Origin: Lachnospira hominis (ex Liu et al. 2021)
GTDB taxonomy: Bacteria > Bacillota > Clostridia > Lachnospirales > Lachnospiraceae
Direction of reading: 5' to 3'
DNA: 64,000 nt
Assembly (NCBI RefSeq): GCF_014287955.1
Contig: NZ_JACOPD010000003.1
Location: 248,001-312,000 of the forward strand
Position 1 is the first letter of the stretch; each line of letters begins with the position of its first letter. Made by a program: the position numbers and the translations under genes. This document shows positions 37,350 through 46,215 of the stretch, piece after piece. The notes beneath the pieces were generated by a model. That model saw nothing but the letters and a program-made list of their open reading frames with translations, had not been told where the DNA came from and searched no databases.

Positions 37350-37952
37350 ATGAGAAAAAAGTCACACTTATCATTAGCTGTTTATCTTATTGATAATATG
37401 GACAGCAGCTTATTGATTAACCACAGGAAGGCATTTTTGCTTGGAAGTATCCTGCCGGATTGTCGTCCGTCATTTGTAACTACGAAACATAACATGGAAG
37501 AAACATTTGATATGGTTTCGGATTTTATTTCACAACTTACAGTAGATTCACATGATTACAAAAGAATTTCTACGGCATATGTAAGAAAGCTGGGCGAAGT
37601 AACGCATTATGTAGCTGATTATTTTACATATCCGCATAATGAAGTTTTTGATGGTAATATAAAAGACCATTGCATATATGAGAAAAATTTGAAAGAAGCA
37701 TTGAAAAGTTATATTGACAGTGAACAGATTTATATTAATAAAAGTCTTATAGACAGTTTTAGGAAGCCTGAAGATATTTGCAGGCTCATAAAGAATCTGC
37801 ACGCACAATATGTAAGCGGAAGAAGTACAGTAAACAACGACTGTATATATATAGTCGCGATGTGCCATATAATTGTCGGAGGAATATTAAAGCTTCTTAT
37901 TGAAAACAGAAGTTATGGTTATATTAACAGACTACGCCCGAATGTGGCATAG
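37350..37952 (+). CDS. Zinc-dependent phospholipase C family protein
   Basis: A 200-residue protein similar to the zinc-dependent phospholipase C/S1-P1 nuclease-like family (PF00882). It has the early LLGSILPDCRPSF motif, THYVADYFTYPHNEV with two His and Asp residues, and a later conserved MCHII. In this family such His and Asp residues bind a trinuclear zinc site. There is no signal peptide, unlike the secreted toxins, so it is likely a cytoplasmic hydrolase of unknown substrate. A DUF1653 gene follows. Confidence 0.75.
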   Translation: MRKKSHLSLAVYLIDNMDSSLLINHRKAFLLGSILPDCRPSFVTTKHNMEETFDMVSDFISQLTVDSHDYKRISTAYVRKLGEVTHYVADYFTYPHNEVFDGNIKDHCIYEKNLKEALKSYIDSEQIYINKSLIDSFRKPEDICRLIKNLHAQYVSGRSTVNNDCIYIVAMCHIIVGGILKLLIENRSYGYINRLRPNVA

Positions 37953-38003
37953 TTTTTAAAATAATAAGATTATTATTGGGATTGCATGAAGGGAGGAGAT
38001 TTT

Positions 38004-38558
38004 ATGCAGGAACGGGAACCTGTTATTGGAGGTCTGTACAGACATTTTAAAAATAAGCTATATCAGGTAAAAGCTGTTGCAATTCACTCCGAGACGAAGG
38101 AAAAGATGATAGTATATCAGGCTCTGTATGGAGATTTTGCAGTATATGTAAGACCATATGATATGTTTATGAGTGAGGTTGACCATGTTAAATATCCGGA
38201 TGTTAAGCAAAGATACAGGTTTGAACAGGTGTTTTTCGATGAAGACAGCGGATATGTAAGCGTTGATGAAAAAGGTAATGAAGATTCATTGGATAATGAA
38301 CCGGTGATTCTACCGGTTTTTGATGAAGAGACCGAGGCTGTTGATGACAGACTTATGAAGTTTCTTGATGCAGAAGGGTATGCACAGAAACTTGAGGTGC
38401 TGTCTGAATTAAGAGATAATCTTGATGATAAGCTTATTGATGCTATGGCGGTTTCAATGGATGTAGAGGTGCTTCCGGGAACCATTGACGAAAGATATGC
38501 ATCGCTTAGACACTGCATACAGGCACACGCAAAATATGAATGTACGAGGTTAAGATAA
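38004..38558 (+). CDS. DUF1653 domain protein
   Basis: A 184-residue protein. Residues 1-75 form the small beta-rich DUF1653 domain (GGLYRHFKNKLYQVKAVAIH, YQALYGDFAVYVRPYDMF), whose function is unknown. The C-terminal 100 residues are acidic and helical (EDSLDNEP; ETEAVDDRLMKFLDAEGY) and have no recognised domain. GGGAGG lies before ATG 38004; an upstream in-frame ATG at 37986 precedes that site. It sits 50 bases after the phospholipase-like gene and 38 before citrate synthase. Confidence 0.8.
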   Translation: MQEREPVIGGLYRHFKNKLYQVKAVAIHSETKEKMIVYQALYGDFAVYVRPYDMFMSEVDHVKYPDVKQRYRFEQVFFDEDSGYVSVDEKGNEDSLDNEPVILPVFDEETEAVDDRLMKFLDAEGYAQKLEVLSELRDNLDDKLIDAMAVSMDVEVLPGTIDERYASLRHCIQAHAKYECTRLR

Positions 38559-38596
38559 CAATATGTAATATATTATAATTAAACAGGAGGGTTTTT

Positions 38597-39964
38597 ATGG
38601 AAGAAAAGAATTTTACAAAGGTGACACCTGAGATTGAAAGTCTCGCTGAAAAATGCAGGGAGAATAATAGAATAAGTCTTGATTTGTATGATAAATATGA
38701 GGTAAAAAGAGGACTTAGGGATTTGAATGGTAAAGGTGTTCTTACAGGACTTACTGAAATTTCAGAAGTAAAATCTACAGAAACAGATGAGAATGGGATA
38801 TCTCATCCATGTGACGGAAAGCTTTATTACCGTGGATATGATGTTGAAGAAATTATTGCAGGTTTTACAAAGGACAAAAGATATGGATTTGAAGAAGTTA
38901 CATATCTTCTGATTTTTGGTGAGATGCCAAATGATGAACAGCTTGCAGATTTTACAGAGCTTCTTGGATATTACAGATGTATACCGCCTAATTTTGTAAG
39001 AGATATTATAATGAAAAAGCCAAGCTGCGATATTATGAATGCTGTGGCACGAAGTGTGCTTATGCTTTATTCATATGATGATAAGGCAGATGATGTGAGC
39101 ATTCCTAATGTGGTACGTCAGTCAATCCAGCTTATTTCACAGCTTCCACTTCTTGCTGTTTACAGTTATCAGGCGTATAAACATTCACACATAGGAGGAA
39201 GCCTTATAATACATGAGCCGGATCCTAAGATGTCTACGGCTGAAAATATTCTTCATCTTCTGCGTGATGATGGCAATTTTACACCGCTTGAGGCAGAGAT
39301 TCTTGATATTGCACTTGTTCTTCATGCAGAACATGGCGGCGGTAACAATTCAACATTTACAACACATGTTGTTACATCTTCAGGTACAGATACATATTCC
39401 GCAGTTGTATCATCACTTGCATCATTAAAGGGACCTAAGCATGGTGGTGCCAATTTAAAGGTTGTAAAGATGTTTGAAGATATCAAGCATAATGTTAAGA
39501 ACTGGGATGATGAAGAAGAACTCACTAAATATCTTGATGCAATTCTTCACAAAGAAGCATTCGATAAAACGGGTCTTATTTATGGTATGGGTCATGCCGT
39601 TTATTCGCTTTCAGACCCGAGAGCAAGAGTGTTCAAAGGTTTTGTAGAACAGCTTTCGCAGGAAAAACACAGGGAAAAAGAATTCAAGCTTATGTCTGAT
39701 GTTGAAAGGATTGCTGCCGGACTTATTGCAAAAGAGAGAAAAATTTACAAAGGTGTCAGTGCAAATGTGGACTTTTACAGCGGTTTCGTGTATAGTATGT
39801 TAGGCCTTCCGCATGAGTTGTATACACCAATTTTTGCGGTGGCAAGAATTTCGGGATGGAGTGCCCACAGAATAGAAGAACTTATTAACTGTGGAAAGAT
39901 TATTCGTCCGGCTTATAAGAGTATAAGCCCGCATAATGAATACACTCCTTTAAGCGAACGATAA
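38597..39964 (+). CDS. Citrate/2-methylcitrate synthase
   Basis: A 455-residue citrate synthase-family enzyme that joins acetyl-CoA (or propionyl-CoA) with oxaloacetate. The catalytic residues lie in LHAEHGGGNNSTF (first His), GMGHAVYSLSDPRA (second His) and the Asp of NVDFYSGFVYS. An extra N-terminal segment of about 45 residues precedes the YYRGYDVEEI start of the core, as in other Lachnospiraceae homologues. No aconitase or isocitrate dehydrogenase is adjacent. Its likely role is glutamate synthesis through a partial TCA cycle. CAGGAGG precedes the ATG. Confidence 0.9.
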   Translation: MEEKNFTKVTPEIESLAEKCRENNRISLDLYDKYEVKRGLRDLNGKGVLTGLTEISEVKSTETDENGISHPCDGKLYYRGYDVEEIIAGFTKDKRYGFEEVTYLLIFGEMPNDEQLADFTELLGYYRCIPPNFVRDIIMKKPSCDIMNAVARSVLMLYSYDDKADDVSIPNVVRQSIQLISQLPLLAVYSYQAYKHSHIGGSLIIHEPDPKMSTAENILHLLRDDGNFTPLEAEILDIALVLHAEHGGGNNSTFTTHVVTSSGTDTYSAVVSSLASLKGPKHGGANLKVVKMFEDIKHNVKNWDDEEELTKYLDAILHKEAFDKTGLIYGMGHAVYSLSDPRARVFKGFVEQLSQEKHREKEFKLMSDVERIAAGLIAKERKIYKGVSANVDFYSGFVYSMLGLPHELYTPIFAVARISGWSAHRIEELINCGKIIRPAYKSISPHNEYTPLSER

Positions 39965-39992
39965 GCAGTTTTGACAGGAAAGGAAAATGGGT

Positions 39993-41027
39993 ATGAATAT
40001 AGCAGTAATAGCAGGCGGTACAAGCACTGAAAGAGATGTTTCGCTTTCATCAGGTAAACTTATATGTGCATCACTTAGAAGAAATGGTCATAATGCCAAT
40101 ATGATTGATGTTTTTCTTGGAAGTGATAAATATGATAATGTACAGGATTTCTTTAATGATAAGAATGATTTAGAGGAGCTTGCTTCAGAGCTTGGAAAGA
40201 TGAGCCCGAAGATTAAAGAGATTGAGACTGAAAGAAAAGAAAAATCTGAAGGCTTCTTCGGACCTATGGTTCTTGATGTATGTAAGGCTGCGGATATTGT
40301 ATATATAGGACTTCATGGTTCTAATGGTGAAGATGGTAAAATTCAGGCAGCATTTGATTTATTTGGAATAAAATATACAGGAACAGACTATCTAAGCAGT
40401 GCTATTTCAATGGATAAACATCTTACAAAGAAAATGCTTGCAACTGAAGGGGTACCTGTTCCTAAGGGAATAACATTAAAAAAAGGCCATAAGCTTGAAT
40501 ATGTACCATTTCCATGTGTTGTAAAGCCATGCTGCGGCGGTTCAAGTGTCGGTGTATCAATTGCAAAAAATGAAGCTGAATTCAAAGAAGCAGTGGATTT
40601 GGCATTTTCGCTTGAAGATGAAATAATTGTTGAAGAATATGTTAAAGGAAGAGAATTTTCTGTAGCTGTAATTGACGGAAAAGCACTTCCTGTAATTGAG
40701 ATAGAGCCATTGAATGGTTTCTATGATTATAAGAATAAATATAGTGCCGGTGCTACAAAGGAGACATGTCCTGCCAAAGTTGATGAAGAGACTTCACAGA
40801 GAATGCAAAGATGGGCAGAAAAGGCATGTGAGGCGGCAGGAATAAAGGCATTTGCGAGAGTAGATGAACTTATGAATGAAGATGGACAGATATTCTGCCT
40901 TGAAATCAACACACTTCCGGGAATGACAGCAACAAGCCTTGTTCCCCAGGAAGCACAGGTAGTTGGAATTTCATATGATGAACTTACACAGAAACTTGTT
41001 GAGTTGTCATTAGCTAAATATGAATAA
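39993..41027 (+). CDS. ddl: D-alanine--D-alanine ligase
   Basis: An ATP-grasp ligase that makes D-Ala-D-Ala for peptidoglycan. It has IAGGTSTERDVSLSSG at the start, GLHGSNGEDGKIQAAFDLFG, YTGTDYLSSAISMDK, VVKPCCGGSSVGVSIA (ATP site) and CLEINTLPGMTATSL near the end. ATG 39993 is eight bases from AGGA; ATG 39987 is too close. The LSSAISMDK segment carries Ser where substrate-specific Tyr or Phe is debated, so D-Ala versus D-Lac preference is not asserted. It is followed by murF 22 bases later, the next enzyme using its product. Confidence 0.92.
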   Translation: MNIAVIAGGTSTERDVSLSSGKLICASLRRNGHNANMIDVFLGSDKYDNVQDFFNDKNDLEELASELGKMSPKIKEIETERKEKSEGFFGPMVLDVCKAADIVYIGLHGSNGEDGKIQAAFDLFGIKYTGTDYLSSAISMDKHLTKKMLATEGVPVPKGITLKKGHKLEYVPFPCVVKPCCGGSSVGVSIAKNEAEFKEAVDLAFSLEDEIIVEEYVKGREFSVAVIDGKALPVIEIEPLNGFYDYKNKYSAGATKETCPAKVDEETSQRMQRWAEKACEAAGIKAFARVDELMNEDGQIFCLEINTLPGMTATSLVPQEAQVVGISYDELTQKLVELSLAKYE

Positions 41028-41049
41028 TTATTAACTGATTGGAGTCAAT

Positions 41050-42438
41050 ATGAAGGGAATGACAATTAGAGCCATGACACAGGCTTGTCATGGCATATAT
41101 CATGGTGATGAAGGTGCAGTTGATATTGAAATATCAGCGATAACAACTGACAGCCGTAAGATTCAGAAAAATGGAATGTTTATTGCAATATGCGGTGAGA
41201 AAAGCGACGGACATGATTATATAGGAAAATGTTTTGATGACGGTGCATTGTGCTGTATTTCAGAGCATGAACTTCCTGGAGAAAGCAGACCATATATACA
41301 GGTTGAATCATCACTTACAGCATTAAAGCAGCTTGCAGCTTATTACAGACAGCAGCTTGATATTAAAGTTGTCGGAATCACAGGAAGTGTCGGAAAAACA
41401 AGTACAAAAGAAACAATCGCATCTGTTCTTGCACAGAAATATAAAGTGAAGAAAACACAAGGGAATTTTAATAATGAAATAGGTCTTCCGCTTACTGTTT
41501 TTACGCTTGAGGAAAGTGATGAAATTGCAGTGCTTGAGATGGGAATAAGTGATTTTGGTGAGATGACAAGGCTGACAGCAATTGCGTGTCCGGATGTATG
41601 TGTGATTACAAATATCGGATGGTGCCACCTTGAAAATCTTAAAACAAGAGACGGAATTCTTAAAGCCAAGACTGAAATATTTAAGTCTATGAATCCTGAT
41701 GGAACAGTTATTCTTAATGGTGATGATGATAAGCTTATTACAATTAAGGATGTTTATGATAAAAAGCCTGTATTTTTCGGAATTGAAAATAAATGTGGAA
41801 TATATGCAGGAAATATTGTAAATAATGGTCTGGAAGGCATGACAGCACGTATATGCAATGTTAATACAGCAGATAATATAAGAAATTTCAATGTGCATAT
41901 TCCGGTTGCAGGAATTCATATGGTATATAATTCAATGGCAGCTGCGGCAGTCGGTGCTGTATTCGGACTTACATCAAAAGAGATTGCGGACGGAATTGCC
42001 AATATGGAGACTCTTGCCGGCAGAAATCATATTATAAGGACTGACAGTCTTCTTATTCTGGATGATTGTTATAATGCGAATCCTGTTTCAATGAAATCAT
42101 CAATAGATGTGCTTGCATCGTCTAAAGGCCGCAAAGTAGCAATTCTTGGTGACATGTTTGAACTTGGAGAAAATGAAAAACAGCTTCATTATGGAGTTGG
42201 AGAATATTTTAAAGATAAAAATATAGACGTGCTTATTACAGTTGGTGAGCTTTCTAAAAATATTGCAGCAGGCGTAAGAACTGTTTCTGTCTGTGATGTT
42301 CATTCGTATGATACGAAAGATGAGCTTGAAAAAGATTTTTCAAAATTATTAAAAAAAGGTGACAATATATTGGTCAAAGCATCACATGGAATGCAGTTTA
42401 CTAAAATTGTTGACTTCCTTGAAAAGCTTGAATTGTAG
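41050..42438 (+). CDS. murF: UDP-MurNAc-tripeptide--D-Ala-D-Ala ligase
   Basis: A Mur ligase of 462 residues that adds D-Ala-D-Ala to the UDP-MurNAc tripeptide in the cytoplasm. The N-terminal domain has TTDSRKIQKNGMFIAICGE, the ATP loop is GITGSVGKTSTKE (about 113), then TQGNFNNEIGLPLT, EMGISDFGEM, and ILDDCYNANPVSM in the C-terminal domain. It immediately follows ddl, a common functional pair. GGAG precedes the ATG. Confidence 0.95.
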   Translation: MKGMTIRAMTQACHGIYHGDEGAVDIEISAITTDSRKIQKNGMFIAICGEKSDGHDYIGKCFDDGALCCISEHELPGESRPYIQVESSLTALKQLAAYYRQQLDIKVVGITGSVGKTSTKETIASVLAQKYKVKKTQGNFNNEIGLPLTVFTLEESDEIAVLEMGISDFGEMTRLTAIACPDVCVITNIGWCHLENLKTRDGILKAKTEIFKSMNPDGTVILNGDDDKLITIKDVYDKKPVFFGIENKCGIYAGNIVNNGLEGMTARICNVNTADNIRNFNVHIPVAGIHMVYNSMAAAAVGAVFGLTSKEIADGIANMETLAGRNHIIRTDSLLILDDCYNANPVSMKSSIDVLASSKGRKVAILGDMFELGENEKQLHYGVGEYFKDKNIDVLITVGELSKNIAAGVRTVSVCDVHSYDTKDELEKDFSKLLKKGDNILVKASHGMQFTKIVDFLEKLEL

Positions 42439-42497
42439 AGAAGAAGAGTTTTTATTTACTTCAGAGAACACATTTTACTTAAAAAGGAGAAATCTGT

Positions 42498-42830
42498 ATG
42501 AAAAAAATTTCGTTGACGATATTGGCACTTGTAGCAGTGATTATGCTTGCATCATGTGGCAAAGCAAAGAAAGTTTCCATAGCTGGAAGCTGGGGTGCTG
42601 ACAGTGGAAGTGAGACAGTATATCTTTTTAATGAAGACGGAACTGGTAAAATTTCAATTGGAACAACAGTTTCAAAGTCGTTCACATATGAAACGAACGA
42701 CAACACATTAAAGATTGTAACTGAAATACTTGGACAGAAGGATGAACAGGAATATACATATAGTATAGACGGTGATGTCCTTACTATGACGAGAAATAAT
42801 GAATCGGTAACATATACAAAACAGAAATAA
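42498..42830 (+). CDS. Small lipoprotein, DUF5640-like
   Basis: A 110-residue lipoprotein: signal MKKISLTILALVAVIMLASC with lipobox LASC (Cys 20), then a short beta-rich domain. IAGSWGADSGSETVYLFNEDGTG and DGDVLTMTRNNESVTYTK resemble the lipocalin-like or DUF5640 repeats common in clostridial lipoproteins. AAAGGAGA lies before the ATG. It ends before a strong terminator. No function is known. Confidence 0.75.
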   Translation: MKKISLTILALVAVIMLASCGKAKKVSIAGSWGADSGSETVYLFNEDGTGKISIGTTVSKSFTYETNDNTLKIVTEILGQKDEQEYTYSIDGDVLTMTRNNESVTYTKQK

Positions 42831-42841
42831 AGATTATTAAT

Positions 42842-42877
42842 CCCCCATCGGCTGATAAGAGGCTGATGGGGGTTTTT
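42842..42877 (+). terminator. Terminator after small lipoprotein
   Basis: CCCCCATC pairs with GATGGGGG, with further GC pairing inside, followed by five T. Confidence 0.85.
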
Positions 42878-42884
42878 AAAAAAT

Positions 42885-43058
42885 ATGTCAGAGATTACAT
42901 ATGTAATTTCAGAAGTTATGAAGTGTGATTTTTCTTTTGCAGAAATAAAGACACTTCCGGGAAAAATTAAATACGGAAAACAATATGAGGAATATCATAT
43001 TGATTTTGAAAAGTTAAGACAGATGGTTATGGATACATTTTATGAAAAAATAAAATAA
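42885..43058 (+). CDS. Possible 57-residue protein, unknown
   Basis: A frame from ATG 42885 to TAA 43058 reads MSEITYVISEVMKCDFSFAE and ends in EKLRQMVMDTFYEKIK. Its amino acid make-up is that of a soluble protein and the sequence is not low complexity. It starts only eight bases after the terminator's T-run and has no ribosome site, so it may be a remnant of a larger gene. I recognise no family. It fills most of an otherwise empty 324-base gap. Confidence 0.33.
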   Translation: MSEITYVISEVMKCDFSFAEIKTLPGKIKYGKQYEEYHIDFEKLRQMVMDTFYEKIK

Positions 43059-43081
43059 TATATAAAAAATATAAAAAACAC

Positions 43082-43110
43082 TTTACAAATAAAATATAAT
43101 ATGCTACTAT
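43082..43110 (+). promoter_or_regulatory. Promoter of the Tad-like operon
   Basis: TTTACA (43082-43087) and TACTAT (43105-43110) are 17 bases apart, 45 bases before the first small pilin-like gene. Confidence 0.6.
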
Positions 43111-43154
43111 ACTAAATGTAAATAAAAGCTTTTGATTTAAAGGAGGAAAATAAT

Positions 43155-43334
43155 ATGAATGATATTATTGAACATTATGGTAAAGTAGTTGTGGCACTTG
43201 CAGGCGTTCTTGCCGCTGTCCTTTTAACTGTTGCGGTTGTTGGCATAGTTAATACGAAGACAACGACAGCGGTCGAAAACATTTCTTATGAAAAGCAGAT
43301 AACAGATGCTATAGAGGGGGCTGGGAATGATTGA
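43155..43334 (+). CDS. Flp-like leaderless single-helix peptide A
   Basis: A 59-residue peptide with AGGAGG ten bases upstream of ATG 43155. It starts MNDIIEHYGKVVVALAGVLA, continues as one hydrophobic helix to about residue 33, then a short polar tail. The IEHYG at residues 5-9 recalls the I-E-Y-G at the start of mature Flp (type IVb) pilins, with one extra residue, but there is no leader peptide or Gly cleavage site. The stop overlaps the TTG start of the CpaF-like gene (TTGA). Two more peptides with the same start lie downstream (45925 and 46039). The pilin role is inferred from position and pattern. Confidence 0.7.
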   Translation: MNDIIEHYGKVVVALAGVLAAVLLTVAVVGIVNTKTTTAVENISYEKQITDAIEGAGND

Positions 43335-44356
43335 GAGATTCGCATGTAGAAGAATTTATTGCAAGTCACAGAAGTGAATTGTTTAGCGAGCTCAAGGAAG
43401 AGATTGCTGATGACAGAATAACAGATATAGAATGGGATGGATATAATCTATGGATTACACATCTTGATAATGGAAGTTATTTATCCAAGAAGAAGCTTAC
43501 AGCTGCTTTTGTTGATAATTTATCTATTCGTCTTGCCAACATTATGATGGTTTCTTTTAACAGGTCAGTACCTGTTCTTGAAGCAAATACTGAAGATTTA
43601 AGAATTTCTATCTGGCATGAGTCCAGATGCGGAAAGAAAAGTATTGCAATTAGAAAAATTCCAATATACATAAGATTTAACCACAAATCGCTTCTTGACA
43701 GCGGTTATGCACCAGAGACATTAATAAACCTGCTTGAAAACTGTACAAAAGCACATATGAATTGTGTTATAGGCGGTCAGCCACATGCAGGAAAAACAGA
43801 ATTGTTAAAATATATGTCAACTTTTATATCTTCATATGAAAAGGTAGGCGTATATGAAGATAACCAGGAGATACATTACAGAATGATAAATCCCGGGAAA
43901 AAATGTGTAGAGTTTTTTGTTGATGACAGGTTTACCTATTCACAGATTATAAAGGCAGGATTAAGACACAACATTGACTGGATGCTTTTATCAGAATCAA
44001 GAGGAACAGAGGTTCTTGATTTGCTTAATTCACTGTCAACAGGTGCAAGCTGCATGACGACTATGCATCTTGACAATGTACGTGGACTGCCGGACCGAAT
44101 GTATAACATGCTTGGAGAGAGCAGTGTAACCGACAGGTTTATTAATAGTATATATAAGTATATTGATGTAGGCGTTCTTGTTACATGTGATAAGAATGAA
44201 AGAAGAAAAATACAGGAGCTTGCTTTCTTTGACAGAGAGGATGGAATTAACAAATGTACTGTTATATATGAAAATTGTGAGTTTACATCCAATGATATTC
44301 CTAAGGAAATAATGAAAAGATTTAAAAATTATGGAATTGACAATCCATATGCGTAA
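43331..44356 (+). CDS. Compact CpaF/TadA-type secretion ATPase
   Basis: A 341-residue ATPase of the VirB11/CpaF family that powers pilus assembly or secretion. Walker A is GGQPHAGKT (148-156); the Walker B-like WMLLSESRG (217-225) matches the VGEVRG element of CpaF, and STGASCMTTMHLDN (236-249) matches its His box. It is shorter than typical CpaF (over 400 residues) and the motifs are divergent. The start is TTG at 43331, overlapping the upstream stop, with AGAGGGGG ten bases before. The next gene encodes the membrane platform. Confidence 0.82.
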   Translation: MRDSHVEEFIASHRSELFSELKEEIADDRITDIEWDGYNLWITHLDNGSYLSKKKLTAAFVDNLSIRLANIMMVSFNRSVPVLEANTEDLRISIWHESRCGKKSIAIRKIPIYIRFNHKSLLDSGYAPETLINLLENCTKAHMNCVIGGQPHAGKTELLKYMSTFISSYEKVGVYEDNQEIHYRMINPGKKCVEFFVDDRFTYSQIIKAGLRHNIDWMLLSESRGTEVLDLLNSLSTGASCMTTMHLDNVRGLPDRMYNMLGESSVTDRFINSIYKYIDVGVLVTCDKNERRKIQELAFFDREDGINKCTVIYENCEFTSNDIPKEIMKRFKNYGIDNPYA

Positions 44357-44386
44357 GCACATGAAAATAACAATACAATAAAGGAA

Positions 44387-45874
44387 ATGGGGTATGTTAT
44401 GCAGTATGGAATAAAAAAAGCTTATAAAAATATTGGAAATATTAAGAATATGGCATATGAGAGTAAAACATCATATTCATTCTGGAAAATAACAGGAATT
44501 GCAGCTGCGGCATTTTTTGTATTAGGCTGTATATGTGTTTTTTATAAGATGAATATAATATGCTTTGCAATTTCTGAAATTGCAGTGATTATATTTATGC
44601 CTGCAATTATATTTTATTATTATTTGCAAAAGCAGGAAGATAAAAGATTTAATGATGTGGATGTTTATATACATCAGATGGCATATTCATTTCAAAGAAA
44701 TCCAAAAGTGAATGTGGCTTTAGAAGATACATCACAGATACTTACGGGAAAGGCAAAAAAGACTGTGATAAAGTCAATAAAGAGGCTTGAAACGGAAACA
44801 TCATCAGAAGTATATAATTATGCATTAAAAATTATAGAAGATGAGTATAACTGCCCCAAAATAAAAACATTACATAAGCTTATAGTTGATATTGAGCAAA
44901 GAGGCGGAAAATATTATCGTTCACTTGAAATTCTTCTGGATGATTTTAACTGCTGGGTTAAAAGAGTTTACAAATATCAGGATGACATAAAACAGATAAA
45001 AAGAAATTCATTTATTGGAATTATATTAAGTTTTGTACTCGCTTCTGTATCAGTGATAATAAGCCGTATTCTTGAAGGTACAGCAGGAATAGATATAAGT
45101 ATAACTAATACTTTATTATATCAGGTTGTTTCACTTATATTTATATTATTAAATATAATCTATTTTGTGTTTGTAAATGTATCATATGGGAGAGAATGGC
45201 TTAATACGGACAGAACGGAGAAGAAAATATTAAAAGATATGAGAATTATATCTGATTCTGATAACAAAAGCATAAAAATATTTTCATTTATTACGTTTGG
45301 AATAATGTTAGCAGCAGCGTTTGTTTTTCTGTTTGCTAAAAATGTTCCGACGGCAGTAATAGTTGGGCTGGCAGGAATTTATATGCTTTTTGTGCCGGTG
45401 ATTAACCGTAAGAAGGCTTTAGCAAGAATCCAGAATGATGTCTATATATCATTTTCAGAGTGGTTGAGGGATATTGTGATTCATCTGCAGGACGAGCCTC
45501 TTCAGGCAGCGGTAAGGGAAACATATAAGGATTGTCCTGTTGTGATGAAAGAATCTCTGGGAAGATTTATATATGAACTGGAAGAAACGCCATCATCAGT
45601 AAAACCATACTATGAATTTATGAGTGAATTTGGAATACTTGATATATCATCAACAGTGCGAATGCTTTATTCAGTGTCCGAGCTTGATGTTGACGAGGCA
45701 GATGAGATGATGAATACAATTATAAAAAGAAATTATGAAATAGTAGACAAATATGAAGAAAATAAAAATCAGAATAATTTAAGTGCATTAAGGTTTGCGG
45801 AATATATACCAATGATATTTGTTTCATTAAAAATAGCAGCTGATATGCTTATGGTTATTACTGGATATTTATAA
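44387..45874 (+). CDS. TadB/TadC-like fused membrane platform protein
   Basis: A 495-residue protein with about seven transmembrane helices (34-53, 57-79, 208-226, 243-265, 297-317, 320-340, 470-492). The layout is two hydrophobic pairs around a helical cytoplasmic domain (80-205), then a pair, a second cytoplasmic domain (341-468) and a last helix. This is what a TadB-TadC fusion would look like, with each half carrying a T2SF-like domain. It follows the ATPase by 30 bases. The start may be ATG 44387 or ATG 44399; the latter has better spacing from GGGG. Sequence similarity to known TadB/C is weak, so the call rests on layout and context. Confidence 0.65.
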   Translation: MGYVMQYGIKKAYKNIGNIKNMAYESKTSYSFWKITGIAAAAFFVLGCICVFYKMNIICFAISEIAVIIFMPAIIFYYYLQKQEDKRFNDVDVYIHQMAYSFQRNPKVNVALEDTSQILTGKAKKTVIKSIKRLETETSSEVYNYALKIIEDEYNCPKIKTLHKLIVDIEQRGGKYYRSLEILLDDFNCWVKRVYKYQDDIKQIKRNSFIGIILSFVLASVSVIISRILEGTAGIDISITNTLLYQVVSLIFILLNIIYFVFVNVSYGREWLNTDRTEKKILKDMRIISDSDNKSIKIFSFITFGIMLAAAFVFLFAKNVPTAVIVGLAGIYMLFVPVINRKKALARIQNDVYISFSEWLRDIVIHLQDEPLQAAVRETYKDCPVVMKESLGRFIYELEETPSSVKPYYEFMSEFGILDISSTVRMLYSVSELDVDEADEMMNTIIKRNYEIVDKYEENKNQNNLSALRFAEYIPMIFVSLKIAADMLMVITGYL

Positions 45875-45924
45875 AAAAGGAGTGTCAGAGGTGACACTAC
45901 CGAAGAAACGCAGGGAGCAGGTAT

Positions 45925-46029
45925 ATGGATGGATTGATAGAAGAGTATGGTAATATTTTAATTTCGTTATTATTTTCGGGGATTATTATAGGAGTATTTT
46001 TAAAAATTCTTATTAAAGTAATGATTTAG
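45925..46029 (+). CDS. Flp-like leaderless single-helix peptide B
   Basis: A 34-residue peptide, MDGLIEEYGNILISLLFSGI and onward, ending KVMI. It is nearly all one hydrophobic helix. The GLIEEYG start matches peptide A (DIIEHYG) and peptide C (DIIEVYS). A GGGAG ribosome site precedes the ATG. A 7-bp perfect hairpin, AGTGTCA/TGACACT (45881-45898), lies between the platform gene and this one. It is too short for usual gene calling but is supported by the shared start and operon position. Confidence 0.6.
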   Translation: MDGLIEEYGNILISLLFSGIIIGVFLKILIKVMI

Positions 46030-46038
46030 GGAGTGTTT

Positions 46039-46179
46039 ATGAAAGATATTATAGAAGTATATTCAGATGCAATAATATCTGTAATATGTGCTGTAGCAGT
46101 TATTACACTGTTTGTAAATATAATGACAGAATACAAGGATATTATCCTGGCGTTTTTAAATCAGATTATATACAGATAG
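46039..46179 (+). CDS. Flp-like leaderless single-helix peptide C
   Basis: A 46-residue peptide starting MKDIIEVYSDAIISVICAVA, one hydrophobic helix to about residue 29, then a short amphipathic end. GGGAG lies five bases before the ATG and the gap to peptide B is nine bases. It shares the M-x-x-I-I-E-x-Y start with the other two peptides, with Ser in place of the last Gly. It may be a minor pilin-like subunit. Confidence 0.6.
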   Translation: MKDIIEVYSDAIISVICAVAVITLFVNIMTEYKDIILAFLNQIIYR

Positions 46180-46215
46180 TTATTGACATTAGTATGTAAT
46201 ATCAGAGGAGAGAAT

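Noticed and set aside
45891..45953. 20-codon frame starting GTG after a good AAGGAG
   Set aside because: It overlaps peptide B out of frame, is very short, and its start lies inside a perfect hairpin. It may be a spurious frame, though the ribosome site is odd.
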